Source: Vibrio anguillarum
Lineage (GTDB): Bacteria; Pseudomonadota; Gammaproteobacteria; Enterobacterales; Vibrionaceae
Assembly: GCF_001989995.2 (NCBI RefSeq)
Contig: NZ_JAHGUP010000021.1
Span: 1-64,000, forward strand
Direction of reading: 5' to 3'
DNA: 64,000 bases
A program made the position numbers and the translations under genes. Numbering within the stretch: position 1 is the first letter of the stretch; every line of letters starts with the position of its first letter. Positions 46,571 to 55,134 of the stretch are shown here, piece after piece. The notes below the pieces were generated by a model. The model saw only the letters and a program-made list of their open reading frames with translations. It was not told where the DNA came from and made no database searches.

Positions 46571-47089
46571 ATGAATCACTCTTTAGCAAGATTTTATAAG
46601 CCAAATATTGTTAAGTGGGCGTTAAATAGCTGGCCTCCTTTTTGGGGCGCTGGTATCCACATTGATGAAATTAGTAACGACTTCCGTCAGGTGAAAATGC
46701 GCCTAAAGCTGCGGTGGTGGAACAAAAATGCCAATCGCACTCAGTATGGTGGCAGCATTTTCTCTCTCACGGACCCTGTTTACTCTTTGATGTTAATGGG
46801 GATTTTGGGTGAGCAATATTACGTATGGGACAAAGAGGCCAGCATCAACTTTATCAAACCGGGCCATTCTGATTTGTATGCGGAGTTTCTGATAACGCAA
46901 GACCAACTGGATTCAATCTTAGTGAGCACGGCCAATGGGGATAAATGCTTTCCGGAATTTGTTATCCATGTTAAGGATGCCAAAGGCGAAGTGGTCTCTG
47001 AAGTGCAACGTAAATTGTACGTGCGCAAAAAACCTAAATACAGAGAAGAGAGTGATGCAGACAAAATGGTTACTTTTTGTGACCGCTAA
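46571..47089 (+). CDS. DUF4442 (hotdog-fold, thioesterase-like) protein
   Basis: 172 residues with the look of DUF4442/YiiD-type hotdog proteins: a start NSWPPFWGAGIHIDEISNDFRQVKMRLKLRWWNKN, then TQYGGSIFSLTDPVYSLMLM, where the hotdog helix and conserved Asp lie. Family members are thought to act on acyl thioesters; the substrate is unknown. The ATG at 46571 is preferred over 46535 because the conserved part begins there, and GAGCACGGA lies just before it. The stop overlaps the convergent LysR gene by 3 bp. Confidence 0.8.
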   Translation: MNHSLARFYKPNIVKWALNSWPPFWGAGIHIDEISNDFRQVKMRLKLRWWNKNANRTQYGGSIFSLTDPVYSLMLMGILGEQYYVWDKEASINFIKPGHSDLYAEFLITQDQLDSILVSTANGDKCFPEFVIHVKDAKGEVVSEVQRKLYVRKKPKYREESDADKMVTFCDR

Positions 47090-47970
47090 GGCTGTTCGTT
47101 CTGCATTTGGCACAGCTCAATCCAAGCTTCGGCGGTGCGAGAAACGTACCGTTCCGCGTGCCATATTAATCCTAAGTGCCAATCAATACTGGGTGTCATC
47201 GGTTTGACTAAGACGCCTTCTCCTTGAATTCGTCGACAAAGTGGTTCGGGTAGAAAGGCAACACCTACGCCACTTTTGACCAACGCGACTAAAAAATCCC
47301 ACTGGCTACTGCGCGCTGCAACTTGTGGTGTAAATCCGTGTTGTAGGCAGAATGAGTGGATGTAGTCACTCAGCGTAAAATCATGGGTATAGAGGTAAAA
47401 TGGCTCATTTTGTAGTTGCTCCCAACCGATGGCTTCTTGCTGCTTCCAAGGAGATGAATCGGGGAGTACGGCGCAAATGGGGTAACTGTCTAAGGAGAGT
47501 GACCGCAGATTGTCAATCGGATGAGGCGAAAGCATGGTGACGGCTACGTCAATTTCGCCATTGAGAATAGCTTGCTCTATTTTACGTCCGCCATACTCAA
47601 CGATGGTGAGCTCTACATGAGGGTAGGTTTGACGGTATTGGCGGATCAGACCTGCGTAAAGGTGTCCAACCATTGGTGGAATACCGAGATGCAGTTGTCC
47701 CCGCTTTACCTGATTGAGATCGACCAATTCGGCTTCTAACTGAGACATCTGCGCTAAGATCTCTAGCGCTCTTTGATAGACAACCTCTCCTGCATCGGTA
47801 AGCCAGAAACGTCGACCTTCACGATGTAATAGTGGCTGTTCAATTTCCTGCTCTAGACTGCGGATCATCTTACTGATGGTGGGTTGGGTGACGAACAGTT
47901 GCTCGGATGCGCGGGTAAAGCTTTGTTGATTGACCAACTCAACAAAATAGCGCAGTGCTTTAATATCCAT
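47086..47970 (-). CDS. LysR-family regulator of the adjacent cidA/lrgB-type genes
   Basis: 294 residues. An N-terminal winged helix-turn-helix (about 1-60, FTRASEQLFVTQPTISKMIRSLE) and a periplasmic-binding-like effector domain (about 90-290). It resembles CidR/AlsR-type regulators. It is divergent from the CidA/LrgA-LrgB pair with 117 bp between, containing a dyad that fits a LysR operator, so control of that pair is inferred. In staphylococci CidR responds to acetate or pyruvate overflow; the effector here is unknown. Confidence 0.87.
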   Translation of the reverse strand: MDIKALRYFVELVNQQSFTRASEQLFVTQPTISKMIRSLEQEIEQPLLHREGRRFWLTDAGEVVYQRALEILAQMSQLEAELVDLNQVKRGQLHLGIPPMVGHLYAGLIRQYRQTYPHVELTIVEYGGRKIEQAILNGEIDVAVTMLSPHPIDNLRSLSLDSYPICAVLPDSSPWKQQEAIGWEQLQNEPFYLYTHDFTLSDYIHSFCLQHGFTPQVAARSSQWDFLVALVKSGVGVAFLPEPLCRRIQGEGVLVKPMTPSIDWHLGLIWHAERYVSRTAEAWIELCQMQNEQP

Positions 47971-47982
47971 AATATCTCCTTT

Positions 47983-48013
47983 TTATCATTCCATTTTGGC
48001 ATGAAAATGATAA
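47983..48013. promoter_or_regulatory. Candidate LysR operator between the LysR gene and cidA
   Basis: TTATCATT (47983-47990) and AATGATAA (48006-48013) form a perfect 8-bp inverted repeat. Nested inside it is CATTTT/AAAATG (47992-47997 and 48004-48009). It lies just upstream of the LysR start in the divergent intergenic region. Confidence 0.45.
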
Positions 48014-48087
48014 TAAAAAGTCATTTTACGATGGTTTTATGGCTTAATATAATGTGACTAATTTCACAAAACGGCATTAGTCTCATC

Positions 48088-48534
48088 ATGCAAAGAATAA
48101 GAAACAGCCAAAGAGTAAAAAACAATCTGCAAACAGCGGTACAAGTTGCTGCGCTATCAATGATCTGGTTTTTGGCGGATTTTCTAGTCAGCACTTTTCA
48201 TATTCCTTTACCAGCAAATTTAACTGGCATGCTATTGCTGTTAACTTTAGTGATTATGCGAGTTGTAAAAGTTGATTGGCTGCGCAAGGGAGCAACTTGG
48301 TTATTGGCGGAAATGCTGTTGTTCTTTGTACCAGCGGTCATTGCGGTCGTTAACTATCAAGAGTTAATGCAACAGCAAGGGTTACGAATTATGGCGGTAC
48401 TTGTCATCAGTACCATCATGGTCATTGCTATTACTGCTTGGACCGTTGATAAAATGTATCGTTTAGAGCTGATACTAGCGCGTAGAAAAAGCAACCGGGC
48501 AATACGCCTAACTAAAGTGGAGCGTTCATCATGA
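48088..48534 (+). CDS. CidA/LrgA family holin-like membrane protein
   Basis: 148 residues with four membrane helices (about 17-35, 42-60, 70-90 and 97-120) and a basic C-terminal tail. The family signature is IPLPANLTGMLLLLTLVI and FFVPAVIAVVNY. CidA/LrgA proteins are linked to cell lysis control and, with CidB/LrgB, to pyruvate transport in several bacteria. The gene overlaps the downstream lrgB-type gene by 4 bp. The ribosome site of the ATG at 48088 is weak. Confidence 0.85.
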   Translation: MQRIRNSQRVKNNLQTAVQVAALSMIWFLADFLVSTFHIPLPANLTGMLLLLTLVIMRVVKVDWLRKGATWLLAEMLLFFVPAVIAVVNYQELMQQQGLRIMAVLVISTIMVIAITAWTVDKMYRLELILARRKSNRAIRLTKVERSS

Positions 48535-49232
48535 GCTCACTACTTACCTCAACGCTGCTTGGTGTATTTTGCTTGCTGTTAACCTTGGCCTTTTACTATG
48601 GCAGCAAGTGCCTTTATCAACGTAAACGTTCTATTTTCTTAATGCCGCTGCTATTGGCCCCTATATTGTTAGTGGCTGTTGTGATGATCTTTCACATCCC
48701 TTACCAAACCTATATGGCAGAATCTCATTGGTTATTGTGGCTACTTGGTCCGGCGACAGTGGCTTTTGCTATTCCTGTCTATGACAACCGATTGTTGATC
48801 AAGCGCCACTGGCTCTCTCTATCCGTGGGAGTGATCGTATCGGTTGTGGTGGCTGTGGGGAGCACGGTTTTGTTGGCTCGTTGGTTTGAATTACCCGATA
48901 TGCTTCAGCGCAGTTTAGCGATGCGCTCGATTACCACGCCTTTTGCTGTTGAGGCGACGAAGTCAATTGGTGGGCAAAGTGATCTGACTGCTCTGTTTGT
49001 GGTACTTACTGGGGTGATAGGCATGGCGGTAGGTGAAGTGGTGTTAGCGTTATTATCCATTCGCTCTGGGCTTGGTAAAGGAGCCAGTCTTGGCGCTTCC
49101 GCGCACGGTGCAGGAACGGCAAAAGCGTATCAAATTGGCAATGCTGAAGGGGTAGTGTCGAGTGTGGTGATGATGATTGCGGGCATGGTCACTGTGTTGC
49201 TTGCTCCATTTATCGGCCGTCTACTTTGGTAA
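48531..49232 (+). CDS. CidB/LrgB family membrane protein
   Basis: A 233-residue membrane protein with about seven hydrophobic segments. The family motifs SITTPFAVEATKSIGG, TGVIGMAVGEVVLALL and SAHGAGTAKAYQIG are present. It acts with the preceding CidA/LrgA protein, with which it shares an ATGA overlap (translational coupling). Transport of pyruvate or related acids, or a lysis-related role, is inferred from the family. Confidence 0.88.
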   Translation: MSSLLTSTLLGVFCLLLTLAFYYGSKCLYQRKRSIFLMPLLLAPILLVAVVMIFHIPYQTYMAESHWLLWLLGPATVAFAIPVYDNRLLIKRHWLSLSVGVIVSVVVAVGSTVLLARWFELPDMLQRSLAMRSITTPFAVEATKSIGGQSDLTALFVVLTGVIGMAVGEVVLALLSIRSGLGKGASLGASAHGAGTAKAYQIGNAEGVVSSVVMMIAGMVTVLLAPFIGRLLW

Positions 49233-49262
49233 AGAAAAGAGTGCTGTTGTATACGGGTCAAT

Positions 49263-49290
49263 AAAAAATCCCCTCGCAAGGGGATTTTTT
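49263..49290. terminator. Bidirectional terminator between lrgB and fldA
   Basis: AAAAAATCCCCT (49263-49274) and AGGGGATTTTTT (49279-49290) around CGCA, between convergent genes. Confidence 0.9.
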
Positions 49291-49302
49291 ATGTTTAAGA
49301 GA

Positions 49303-49836
49303 TTAGCCTTCAAGTTCAGCTAAACACATCTCTTCATAAATCTGCTTAACCCATGTGCTGACGCGCTGTTCAGTCAACTCTGGTTGACGATCTTCATCGA
49401 TGCATAAACCAATAAAGTGGCTATTGTCACCTGCAACCAAGGCTTTAGAGGCTTCGAATTCATAACCTTCAGTTGGCCAGTGGCCAATAATCGTTGCACC
49501 TTTGCTTTCGATAATGTCACGCACTGTACCCATCGCGTCACAGAAGTATTCAGCGTAGTCTTCTTGATCGCCGCAACCGAAAATAGCAACTAATTTCGTC
49601 GAGAAGTCGATCGCTTCTAACTCTGGGAAAAAATCATCCCAATCACACTGCGCTTCACCGTAGTACCAAGTAGGGATACCCAGTAACAATAAGTCAAAAT
49701 TATCAATGTCTTCTTTGCTGCTTTTCGCAATATCTTGAACGTGAACGAGCTGCTTACCCAGTTGCTTTTGAATCATTTTCGCAACGGCTTCAGTATTACC
49801 GGTATCGCTACCAAAGAAGAGGCCTACACTTGCCAT
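49303..49836 (-). CDS. fldA: Flavodoxin FldA
   Basis: A 177-residue long-chain flavodoxin. The FMN phosphate loop is FFGSDTGNTEAVAK at the start, the aromatic FMN-stacking loops follow in GIPTWYYGEAQCDWDDF and GCGDQEDYAEYFCDA, and the long-chain insertion is VGHWPTEGYEFEASKAL-like. It is the low-potential electron donor for radical SAM enzymes and others. fur, its partner in the E. coli fldA-fur operon, is nearby but separate here. AAAGGT precedes the start at 49836. Confidence 0.95.
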   Translation of the reverse strand: MASVGLFFGSDTGNTEAVAKMIQKQLGKQLVHVQDIAKSSKEDIDNFDLLLLGIPTWYYGEAQCDWDDFFPELEAIDFSTKLVAIFGCGDQEDYAEYFCDAMGTVRDIIESKGATIIGHWPTEGYEFEASKALVAGDNSHFIGLCIDEDRQPELTEQRVSTWVKQIYEEMCLAELEG

Positions 49837-49884
49837 AGAATCATTACCTTTAATTTGTCATTTTCTGGCGGATGAGCGTGTTCT

Positions 49885-50106
49885 TTACCCCAGTCCGGTG
49901 CCTTCCCAACTGAGTTGGATAAGTCCTTTAAGGATAAAGCCAGCACAACCTAAAAACAGAACTAGCCATACAATACGGCGCCCAAATGGCGGTACATTAC
50001 CTTGCTTAAGGACATCTTTTATTGCCATACCGATAAGGAAAAATATAGACGCAAAAAGAAGATCGAGTCCAATCGACTCAAGCATGTTCATGTAGTCGTA
50101 CAGCAT
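49885..50106 (-). CDS. DUF2788 small membrane protein
   Basis: 73 residues with two membrane helices (about 9-28 and 43-63). It matches the DUF2788 family (ESIGLDLLFASIFFLIGMAIKDVLKQGNVPPFGRRIVW). It sits between ybfF and fldA, the place of ybfE in E. coli, and is not related to that protein. The function is unknown. AAGGATACCC precedes the ATG. Confidence 0.78.
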   Translation of the reverse strand: MLYDYMNMLESIGLDLLFASIFFLIGMAIKDVLKQGNVPPFGRRIVWLVLFLGCAGFILKGLIQLSWEGTGLG

Positions 50107-50214
50107 GGGTATCCTTTATGCCAATTTGCTTGAGCGCACTATAACACTGTTATTCGTCAAAGTTAATGCGCGCATTGGTACCTATTTCACACTTGTTGTT
50201 TCACAGTAAAGCGG

Positions 50215-50985
50215 CTAGCTGCCAATGAACTTCCTGATCGCTCGTAAAACTTCAACGGGCTTTTCTGCGTGTAGCCAGTGCCCTGTGTTGGCGATGACGT
50301 GCGCTTTCGCTTGGCTAAACTGCTGCTGGATCATTTCTTGGTGTTCCGCTAGTAGATAGTCAGAGTTGCTGCCTTTAACCAATAAGGTTGGAACAGAGCT
50401 GCAAGGGATTGGTTCCCAGCCTAAAATATTCCAGTAATTTTTTTCAATGGCGGGAACATTAAAACGCCAGCTCATTACACCATCTTCTCGTTTAAATAAC
50501 GATTTACTGAGAAATTGTCGTACGCCTTCTAGCTCAATATGTTGCGCTAAAATGGCCATGACCTCTGCTCGCGAGGTAGGCTGCTGCGCAATAACCGCGT
50601 TGAGCCCCGCCAGTACGTTATCATGTTTCCGATGCTGATAGCTGACGGGTGCCATATCTAAAACCACCAGTTTGGCGACTTTGGATGAGGCGATGTCAGC
50701 CAGCTTCATGGCAACTTTACCGCCCATTGAATGACCAATCAGAGTGACTGAATCACAAGCTAACTCTTCGAGTAAACTAGCAACATCGAATGCCATGCTC
50801 GCGTAATCATGTTCCTCACTGTGAAATGATTGACCGTGATTACGCAAGTCAATACTCAATACTTGGTGATCGGCTTTTAGGTCTCTTGCAAGTAAACCTA
50901 GGTTGTCTAAATTGCCGAATAAACCATGGATCAAAACAACGGTGTGACCTTCACCTTCGAGTTTGTAATTAAGAAGTGCTGACAT
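50215..50985 (-). CDS. ybfF: Alpha/beta hydrolase YbfF
   Basis: A 256-residue esterase of the alpha/beta hydrolase fold. The oxyanion loop is VVLIHGLFGNLDNL, the nucleophile elbow GHSMGG carries the catalytic Ser, and the late motifs have Asp (in VKGSNSDYL) and His (ANTGHWLHAEKP). E. coli YbfF hydrolyses acyl-CoA and short esters in vitro. It is divergent from seqA with 92 bp between, as in E. coli. Confidence 0.9.
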   Translation of the reverse strand: MSALLNYKLEGEGHTVVLIHGLFGNLDNLGLLARDLKADHQVLSIDLRNHGQSFHSEEHDYASMAFDVASLLEELACDSVTLIGHSMGGKVAMKLADIASSKVAKLVVLDMAPVSYQHRKHDNVLAGLNAVIAQQPTSRAEVMAILAQHIELEGVRQFLSKSLFKREDGVMSWRFNVPAIEKNYWNILGWEPIPCSSVPTLLVKGSNSDYLLAEHQEMIQQQFSQAKAHVIANTGHWLHAEKPVEVLRAIRKFIGS

Positions 50986-51077
50986 TTTATCTTATTAGTG
51001 ATTGGTTTAACGTAGAGTATCAGTGAAGATCTCGCTATAATCCCTCAGAGTTTAAACATTGAGATTGTGAAAAGCGA

Positions 51078-51623
51078 ATGAAAACAATTGAGGTTGATGA
51101 GGATCTATACCGTTATATTGCCAGCCAAACCCAACATATTGGAGAAAGCGCGTCGGATATTTTACGCCGTTTGCTCAATGTTGACGGTAAAGTGTCTGCA
51201 GCAGCGGTCGTGACGCAAGTAAGTACCGAGCCCAAGGGCATTGTTGTGAGTAAAGATGCCGTACAAGAGATACAGATTGATAGCGTAAAAGAGATGCGTT
51301 CTTTGCTCATTTCTGATGAATTTGCGGCTTTGAAAAAAGCAATTGATCGTTTTATGTTGGTGCTTTCAACCTTATACCGTATCGATCCAGTAAGTTTTGC
51401 TGAAGCGACCTTAGTGAAAGGACGTAAGCGTGTGTATTTTGCTGATAACGAGCAAACCTTGCTTGCTAGTGGGCAGACAACCAAGCCAAGAGCGATTCCA
51501 AACACACCATTCTGGGTCATTACCAATAACAATACTAGCCGCAAACAACAGATGATCGAGCAGCTGATGGTATTGATGAATTTCCCGAGTGACATTATTG
51601 AGAAAGTGACGCACTCAATCTGA
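51078..51623 (+). CDS. seqA: Replication negative modulator SeqA
   Basis: 181 residues. The N-terminal multimerisation domain (about 1-35, MKTIEVDEDLYRYIASQTQHIGESASDILRRLL) is followed by a linker and the C-terminal hemimethylated-GATC binding domain (about 70-181, with RKRVYFADNEQTLLASGQTTKPRAIPNTPFWVITNNNTSRKQQMIEQLM). It sequesters newly replicated oriC. It belongs with the Dam system of gammaproteobacteria. The gene precedes pgm as in E. coli, but a strong terminator separates them. Confidence 0.96.
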   Translation: MKTIEVDEDLYRYIASQTQHIGESASDILRRLLNVDGKVSAAAVVTQVSTEPKGIVVSKDAVQEIQIDSVKEMRSLLISDEFAALKKAIDRFMLVLSTLYRIDPVSFAEATLVKGRKRVYFADNEQTLLASGQTTKPRAIPNTPFWVITNNNTSRKQQMIEQLMVLMNFPSDIIEKVTHSI

Positions 51624-51656
51624 TTTGTGCCCATTCATAGATAAAAATCTGATTCA

Positions 51657-51700
51657 AGCCTCATACTGCGGACCACTAAGTCCGTATCATGAGGCTTTTT
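51657..51700 (+). terminator. Terminator between seqA and pgm
   Basis: AGCCTCAT (51657-51664) and ATGAGGCT (51689-51696) with an inner CGGAC/GTCCG stem, followed by T. Confidence 0.85.
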
Positions 51701-51733
51701 ATTTCGTTGTTATTTTAAGAAAGGATGTCAAAA

Positions 51734-53380
51734 ATGGCTATGCACCCACGCGCCGGACAAAAAGCACGGCAGGAAGACTTACATAATATCCCTGCGCTCG
51801 TTGCAAACTACTTTTTACTTCAACCTGATGCGGCTAACCCAGACCATAAAGTACAATTTGGTACTTCGGGGCATCGTGGTTGCGCGGATAAATCGACATT
51901 TAACGAAAACCACATTCTTGCTATTGCTCAAGCGGTAGCAGAAGTGCGCGCTCAGCAAGGAACCACTGGGCCGATTTTTGTCGGAAAAGACACGCACGCA
52001 CTCTCTGAGCCTGCTTTTTCTAGTGTACTTGAAGTACTGATCGCTAATGAAATTGAAGTGATCGTTCAACAGGATAATGGCTATACGCCAACGCCGGGTA
52101 TTTCACACGCAATCTTGACTCATAACTTGAAGCACGCGCAAAAAGCTGATGGTATTGTGATCACACCTTCTCATAATCCACCACAAGATGGTGGTATTAA
52201 ATACAATCCTACCCATGGCGGCCCTGCTGAAGGGGAAATCACCCAAGCGATAGAAAACCGTGCCAATGAGATCATTGCAGAAGGTATGCAAGGCGTGAAG
52301 CGTCTGCCTATTATGTCGGCAAAGCAATCGCCGCTGTTTAAACAAGTTGATCTTGTGAAACCTTATATTGATGACTTAGTGAATGTGATTGATATGGAGG
52401 CCATCCAAAAAGCCAATCTAAAACTGGGTGTTGATCCGCTCGGTGGCAGTGGTATTGACTACTGGCGTCAAATTGGCAAAGCGTATCAGCTTGATTTAAC
52501 ACTGGTGAGCGAAGCGGTGGATCCGACATTCCAATTTATGTCACTCGATAAAGATGGTGTAGTGCGTATGGACTGTTCTTCTCCTTATGCAATGGCGGGG
52601 TTATTAGCGTTAAAAGATCAGTATGATCTCGCGTTTGGTAATGACCCTGACTACGACCGCCACGGCATTGTCACTCCGAAAGGTTTGATGAACCCAAACC
52701 ATTTCTTAGCCGTATGCATCGATTATCTGTATCGTCACCGCAAACAATGGCGTAAAGAAGTGGCTGTTGGTAAAACGTTAGTATCAAGTGCATTGATTGA
52801 CCGTGTGGTCGCCGATCTTGGCCGTGAGCTGTGTGAAGTACCTGTCGGCTTTAAGTGGTTTGTTGATGGCTTATACAGTGGTCACTTCGGTTTTGGTGGT
52901 GAAGAGAGCGCAGGTGCGTCATTCCTGCGTAAAGACGGAACGCCTTGGTCAACGGATAAAGACGGTATTATCCTTTGCTTACTGGCGGCGGAAATCACCG
53001 CTGTCACAGGTAAAAATCCGCAGCAATATTATGAAGATCTGGCCGCGAAACATGGAGAGTCTAAATATAGTCGTATTCAAGCTGTCGCAAATGGCCCACA
53101 AAAAGCAGTGCTGAGCAAATTATCACCAGAGATGGTCTCCGCGAAAACATTAGCGGGAGATGAGATCACAGCCCGCTTGACGCATGCTCCCGGCAATGGC
53201 GCAGCCATCGGTGGATTAAAAGTGACCACTGATTATGGCTGGTTTGCTGCTCGTCCATCAGGCACAGAAGATATTTATAAGATCTATTGTGAAAGTTTTA
53301 AGGGCGATGAGCACCTCAAGCAAATCGAAGCGGAAGCGCAACAGATTGTTAATCAAGTCTTTGCCGACGCTGGTTTGTAA
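51734..53380 (+). CDS. pgm: Phosphoglucomutase Pgm
   Basis: 548 residues, interconverts glucose-1-phosphate and glucose-6-phosphate for glycogen, LPS and UDP-glucose supply. Signature regions: FGTSGHRG near 40, the phosphoserine loop [11 protein letters not shown] with Ser146, the metal loop [10 protein letters not shown] and the C-terminal phosphate-binding [12 protein letters not shown]. The ATG at 51734 is chosen over 51725: AAAGGATG is then 7-8 nt away, and the N-terminus [11 protein letters not shown] matches the family. The length matches E. coli Pgm (546). Confidence 0.95.
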   Translation: MAMHPRAGQKARQEDLHNIPALVANYFLLQPDAANPDHKVQFGTSGHRGCADKSTFNENHILAIAQAVAEVRAQQGTTGPIFVGKDTHALSEPAFSSVLEVLIANEIEVIVQQDNGYTPTPGISHAILTHNLKHAQKADGIVITPSHNPPQDGGIKYNPTHGGPAEGEITQAIENRANEIIAEGMQGVKRLPIMSAKQSPLFKQVDLVKPYIDDLVNVIDMEAIQKANLKLGVDPLGGSGIDYWRQIGKAYQLDLTLVSEAVDPTFQFMSLDKDGVVRMDCSSPYAMAGLLALKDQYDLAFGNDPDYDRHGIVTPKGLMNPNHFLAVCIDYLYRHRKQWRKEVAVGKTLVSSALIDRVVADLGRELCEVPVGFKWFVDGLYSGHFGFGGEESAGASFLRKDGTPWSTDKDGIILCLLAAEITAVTGKNPQQYYEDLAAKHGESKYSRIQAVANGPQKAVLSKLSPEMVSAKTLAGDEITARLTHAPGNGAAIGGLKVTTDYGWFAARPSGTEDIYKIYCESFKGDEHLKQIEAEAQQIVNQVFADAGL

Positions 53381-53395
53381 GCAAACTTATCAATT

Positions 53396-53424
53396 AAAAT
53401 AGGCGGCCAGAGGCCGCCTATTTT
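53396..53424. terminator. Bidirectional terminator after pgm
   Basis: A 13-base stem AAAATAGGCGGCC / GGCCGCCTATTTT with a three-base loop, between convergent genes. Confidence 0.92.
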
Positions 53425-53448
53425 ATATTTAGTCGTCTACTATCTTGG

Positions 53449-54207
53449 TTAAAGCTGAGGCCAACTGTCGGGAACGATGAACCAGAACTTTCCGCTGTCA
53501 CTTTGGCAATGCACAAAACCATGCTCTTCATTTGCTGTGTAACGTGTGCAGTTTTTACCTTTCCCGCTAATCCATTGAGGCTTTTCCAGTAAGAATAACG
53601 CTTCATCTATTTGATGTGACTGGCTTTGATAACACCAAAAACCAGCAATTTGTGACGGGTTGAGTTTATAACCTAGGCATTCACTAGGAACAGGCTCATC
53701 GTGAAAAGGGTTTACATATAAGCGCCCTTGCATCAGTAAATGACGGCTAACGTCACGCCAAAGTGGGTAAGCCGCACTAAATTGGGCTGATTGGGAAAGG
53801 GTCAATTGGTGGTTCAGCATATGTTCAAGTTTGAGATCTAATCGATCTTGAGCATTGGGACCATACCACAGCCCTTGATGTAGTAGGTAAAACTTCACTG
53901 CGACTTCCCAATGCTCATAACGCTGACTGCGTTTATTTTTGATGACAAAATCTAGCGAACCTAGTGTACTTCCTGCCTCGTTCAGTTGAATTTCTTCAGA
54001 AACGGCGGAATAAGTGGGGTTTAGCGTAAACAATAAAGAACATAAATGCTGGTAGAGAAAGCCTAACCTAGGGTTCCCTCTGTATTCTTCTTTCAATATC
54101 GGAACATTGGGTAAAAAAGGAGTACGCGCCGCGACTACACCCTCTCCTTGGAAAAGAGTAGGGGTTGTCGACACCCAGTGTGCCAGTGTGTTGAGGTCCA
54201 TTGTCAT
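53449..54207 (-). CDS. DUF1853 family protein
   Basis: A 252-residue protein matching DUF1853. Conserved points are PRLGFLYQHLCSLLF, the strand pair GSLDFVIKNKRSQRYEHWEVAVKFYLL (about 87-113), in which Asp and Glu-x-x-x-Lys recall a PD-(D/E)XK nuclease core, and GRLYVNPF. I recall the family being grouped with PD-(D/E)XK enzymes but cannot confirm it here. The function is unknown. It is divergent from the Nif3/YbgI gene with 86 bp between. The ATG at 54207 or 54201 may initiate. Confidence 0.75.
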   Translation of the reverse strand: MTMDLNTLAHWVSTTPTLFQGEGVVAARTPFLPNVPILKEEYRGNPRLGFLYQHLCSLLFTLNPTYSAVSEEIQLNEAGSTLGSLDFVIKNKRSQRYEHWEVAVKFYLLHQGLWYGPNAQDRLDLKLEHMLNHQLTLSQSAQFSAAYPLWRDVSRHLLMQGRLYVNPFHDEPVPSECLGYKLNPSQIAGFWCYQSQSHQIDEALFLLEKPQWISGKGKNCTRYTANEEHGFVHCQSDSGKFWFIVPDSWPQL

Positions 54208-54293
54208 TAATTGTTCTCGTCCTTATTTTTCGACATTCTAGCTTGAAATTGTTATAACCACGCTAATGATAAAACTCAATTTTGGAATGAAAG

Positions 54294-55049
54294 ATGGATA
54301 ATTTAAAACTTGAAGCTCTGCTCAATCAAAAGCTTAATCCTCAATTGATTAAAGACTATTGCCCTAATGGATTGCAAGTTGAAGGTCGCACTGAAATCAA
54401 AAAGATTGTAACGGGTGTGACGGCCTCGCAAGCGCTGATTGAACAAGCAATTGAACGAAATGCTGACGCTTTATTAGTGCATCATGGTTATTTTTGGAAA
54501 AGTGAGCCTGAGTCCATCCGTGGAATGAAAGGGCACCGGATCCGAGCTTTGATACGAAATGATATAAATTTATACGCGTATCATTTGCCGTTAGACATCC
54601 ATCCAGAATTAGGTAATAACAAATTGCTAGCTGATTTATTGGGGATTCATGTTGATGGCGGATTAGAAGGGCACCCGCAGTCGGTCGCCATGTTCGGCCA
54701 TTTTGAACAAGCGTTGACAGCCGATGAGCTCAGTCAACGAATCGAGCAAGCTTTACAACGACGGCCACTGCACGTAGTTCCGAGCTCAAACAGAATCATC
54801 AAAACGGTGGGTTGGTGTACTGGTGGTGGACAAGATTTCGTCGATCTAGCGGCGCAGCACGGATTAGATGCGTTCATCTCTGGTGAAATATCAGAGCGGA
54901 CTACCTACTCAGCAAGAGAGCAAAATATTCATTATTTTTCTGCAGGGCACCATGCCACAGAGCGTTATGGTGTGAAGGCACTGGGAGAATGGTTAGCGAG
55001 CGAATATGGCTTTGAGGTTGAGTTTATCGATATCAATAACCCTGTGTAG
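54294..55049 (+). CDS. ybgI: Nif3-like metal hydrolase YbgI
   Basis: A 251-residue protein of the NIF3/DUF34 family. Metal-binding positions are seen in LLVHHGYFWK, YAYHLPLDIHPELGNN and SAGHHATERYG. Family members form hexameric toroids with a dinuclear metal site; a hydrolase role in GTP cyclohydrolase- or NAD-related metabolism has been suggested but is not settled. The ATG at 54294 begins the family N-terminus (MDNLKLEALLNQKLNP), with GGAATGAAAG upstream. It is a single gene. Confidence 0.9.
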   Translation: MDNLKLEALLNQKLNPQLIKDYCPNGLQVEGRTEIKKIVTGVTASQALIEQAIERNADALLVHHGYFWKSEPESIRGMKGHRIRALIRNDINLYAYHLPLDIHPELGNNKLLADLLGIHVDGGLEGHPQSVAMFGHFEQALTADELSQRIEQALQRRPLHVVPSSNRIIKTVGWCTGGGQDFVDLAAQHGLDAFISGEISERTTYSAREQNIHYFSAGHHATERYGVKALGEWLASEYGFEVEFIDINNPV

Positions 55050-55081
55050 CGGGTTTGTTTCTGATCAATGTATCAAATGAA

Positions 55082-55109
55082 AAAAGAGCGAGTGGGAACT
55101 CGCTCTTTT
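55082..55109. terminator. Bidirectional terminator between ybgI and gltA
   Basis: AAAAGAGCGAGT (55082-55093) and ACTCGCTCTTTT (55098-55109) around GGGA, between convergent genes. Confidence 0.92.
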
Positions 55110-55134
55110 CTATTAGGTACTATGACTGGGTTTG

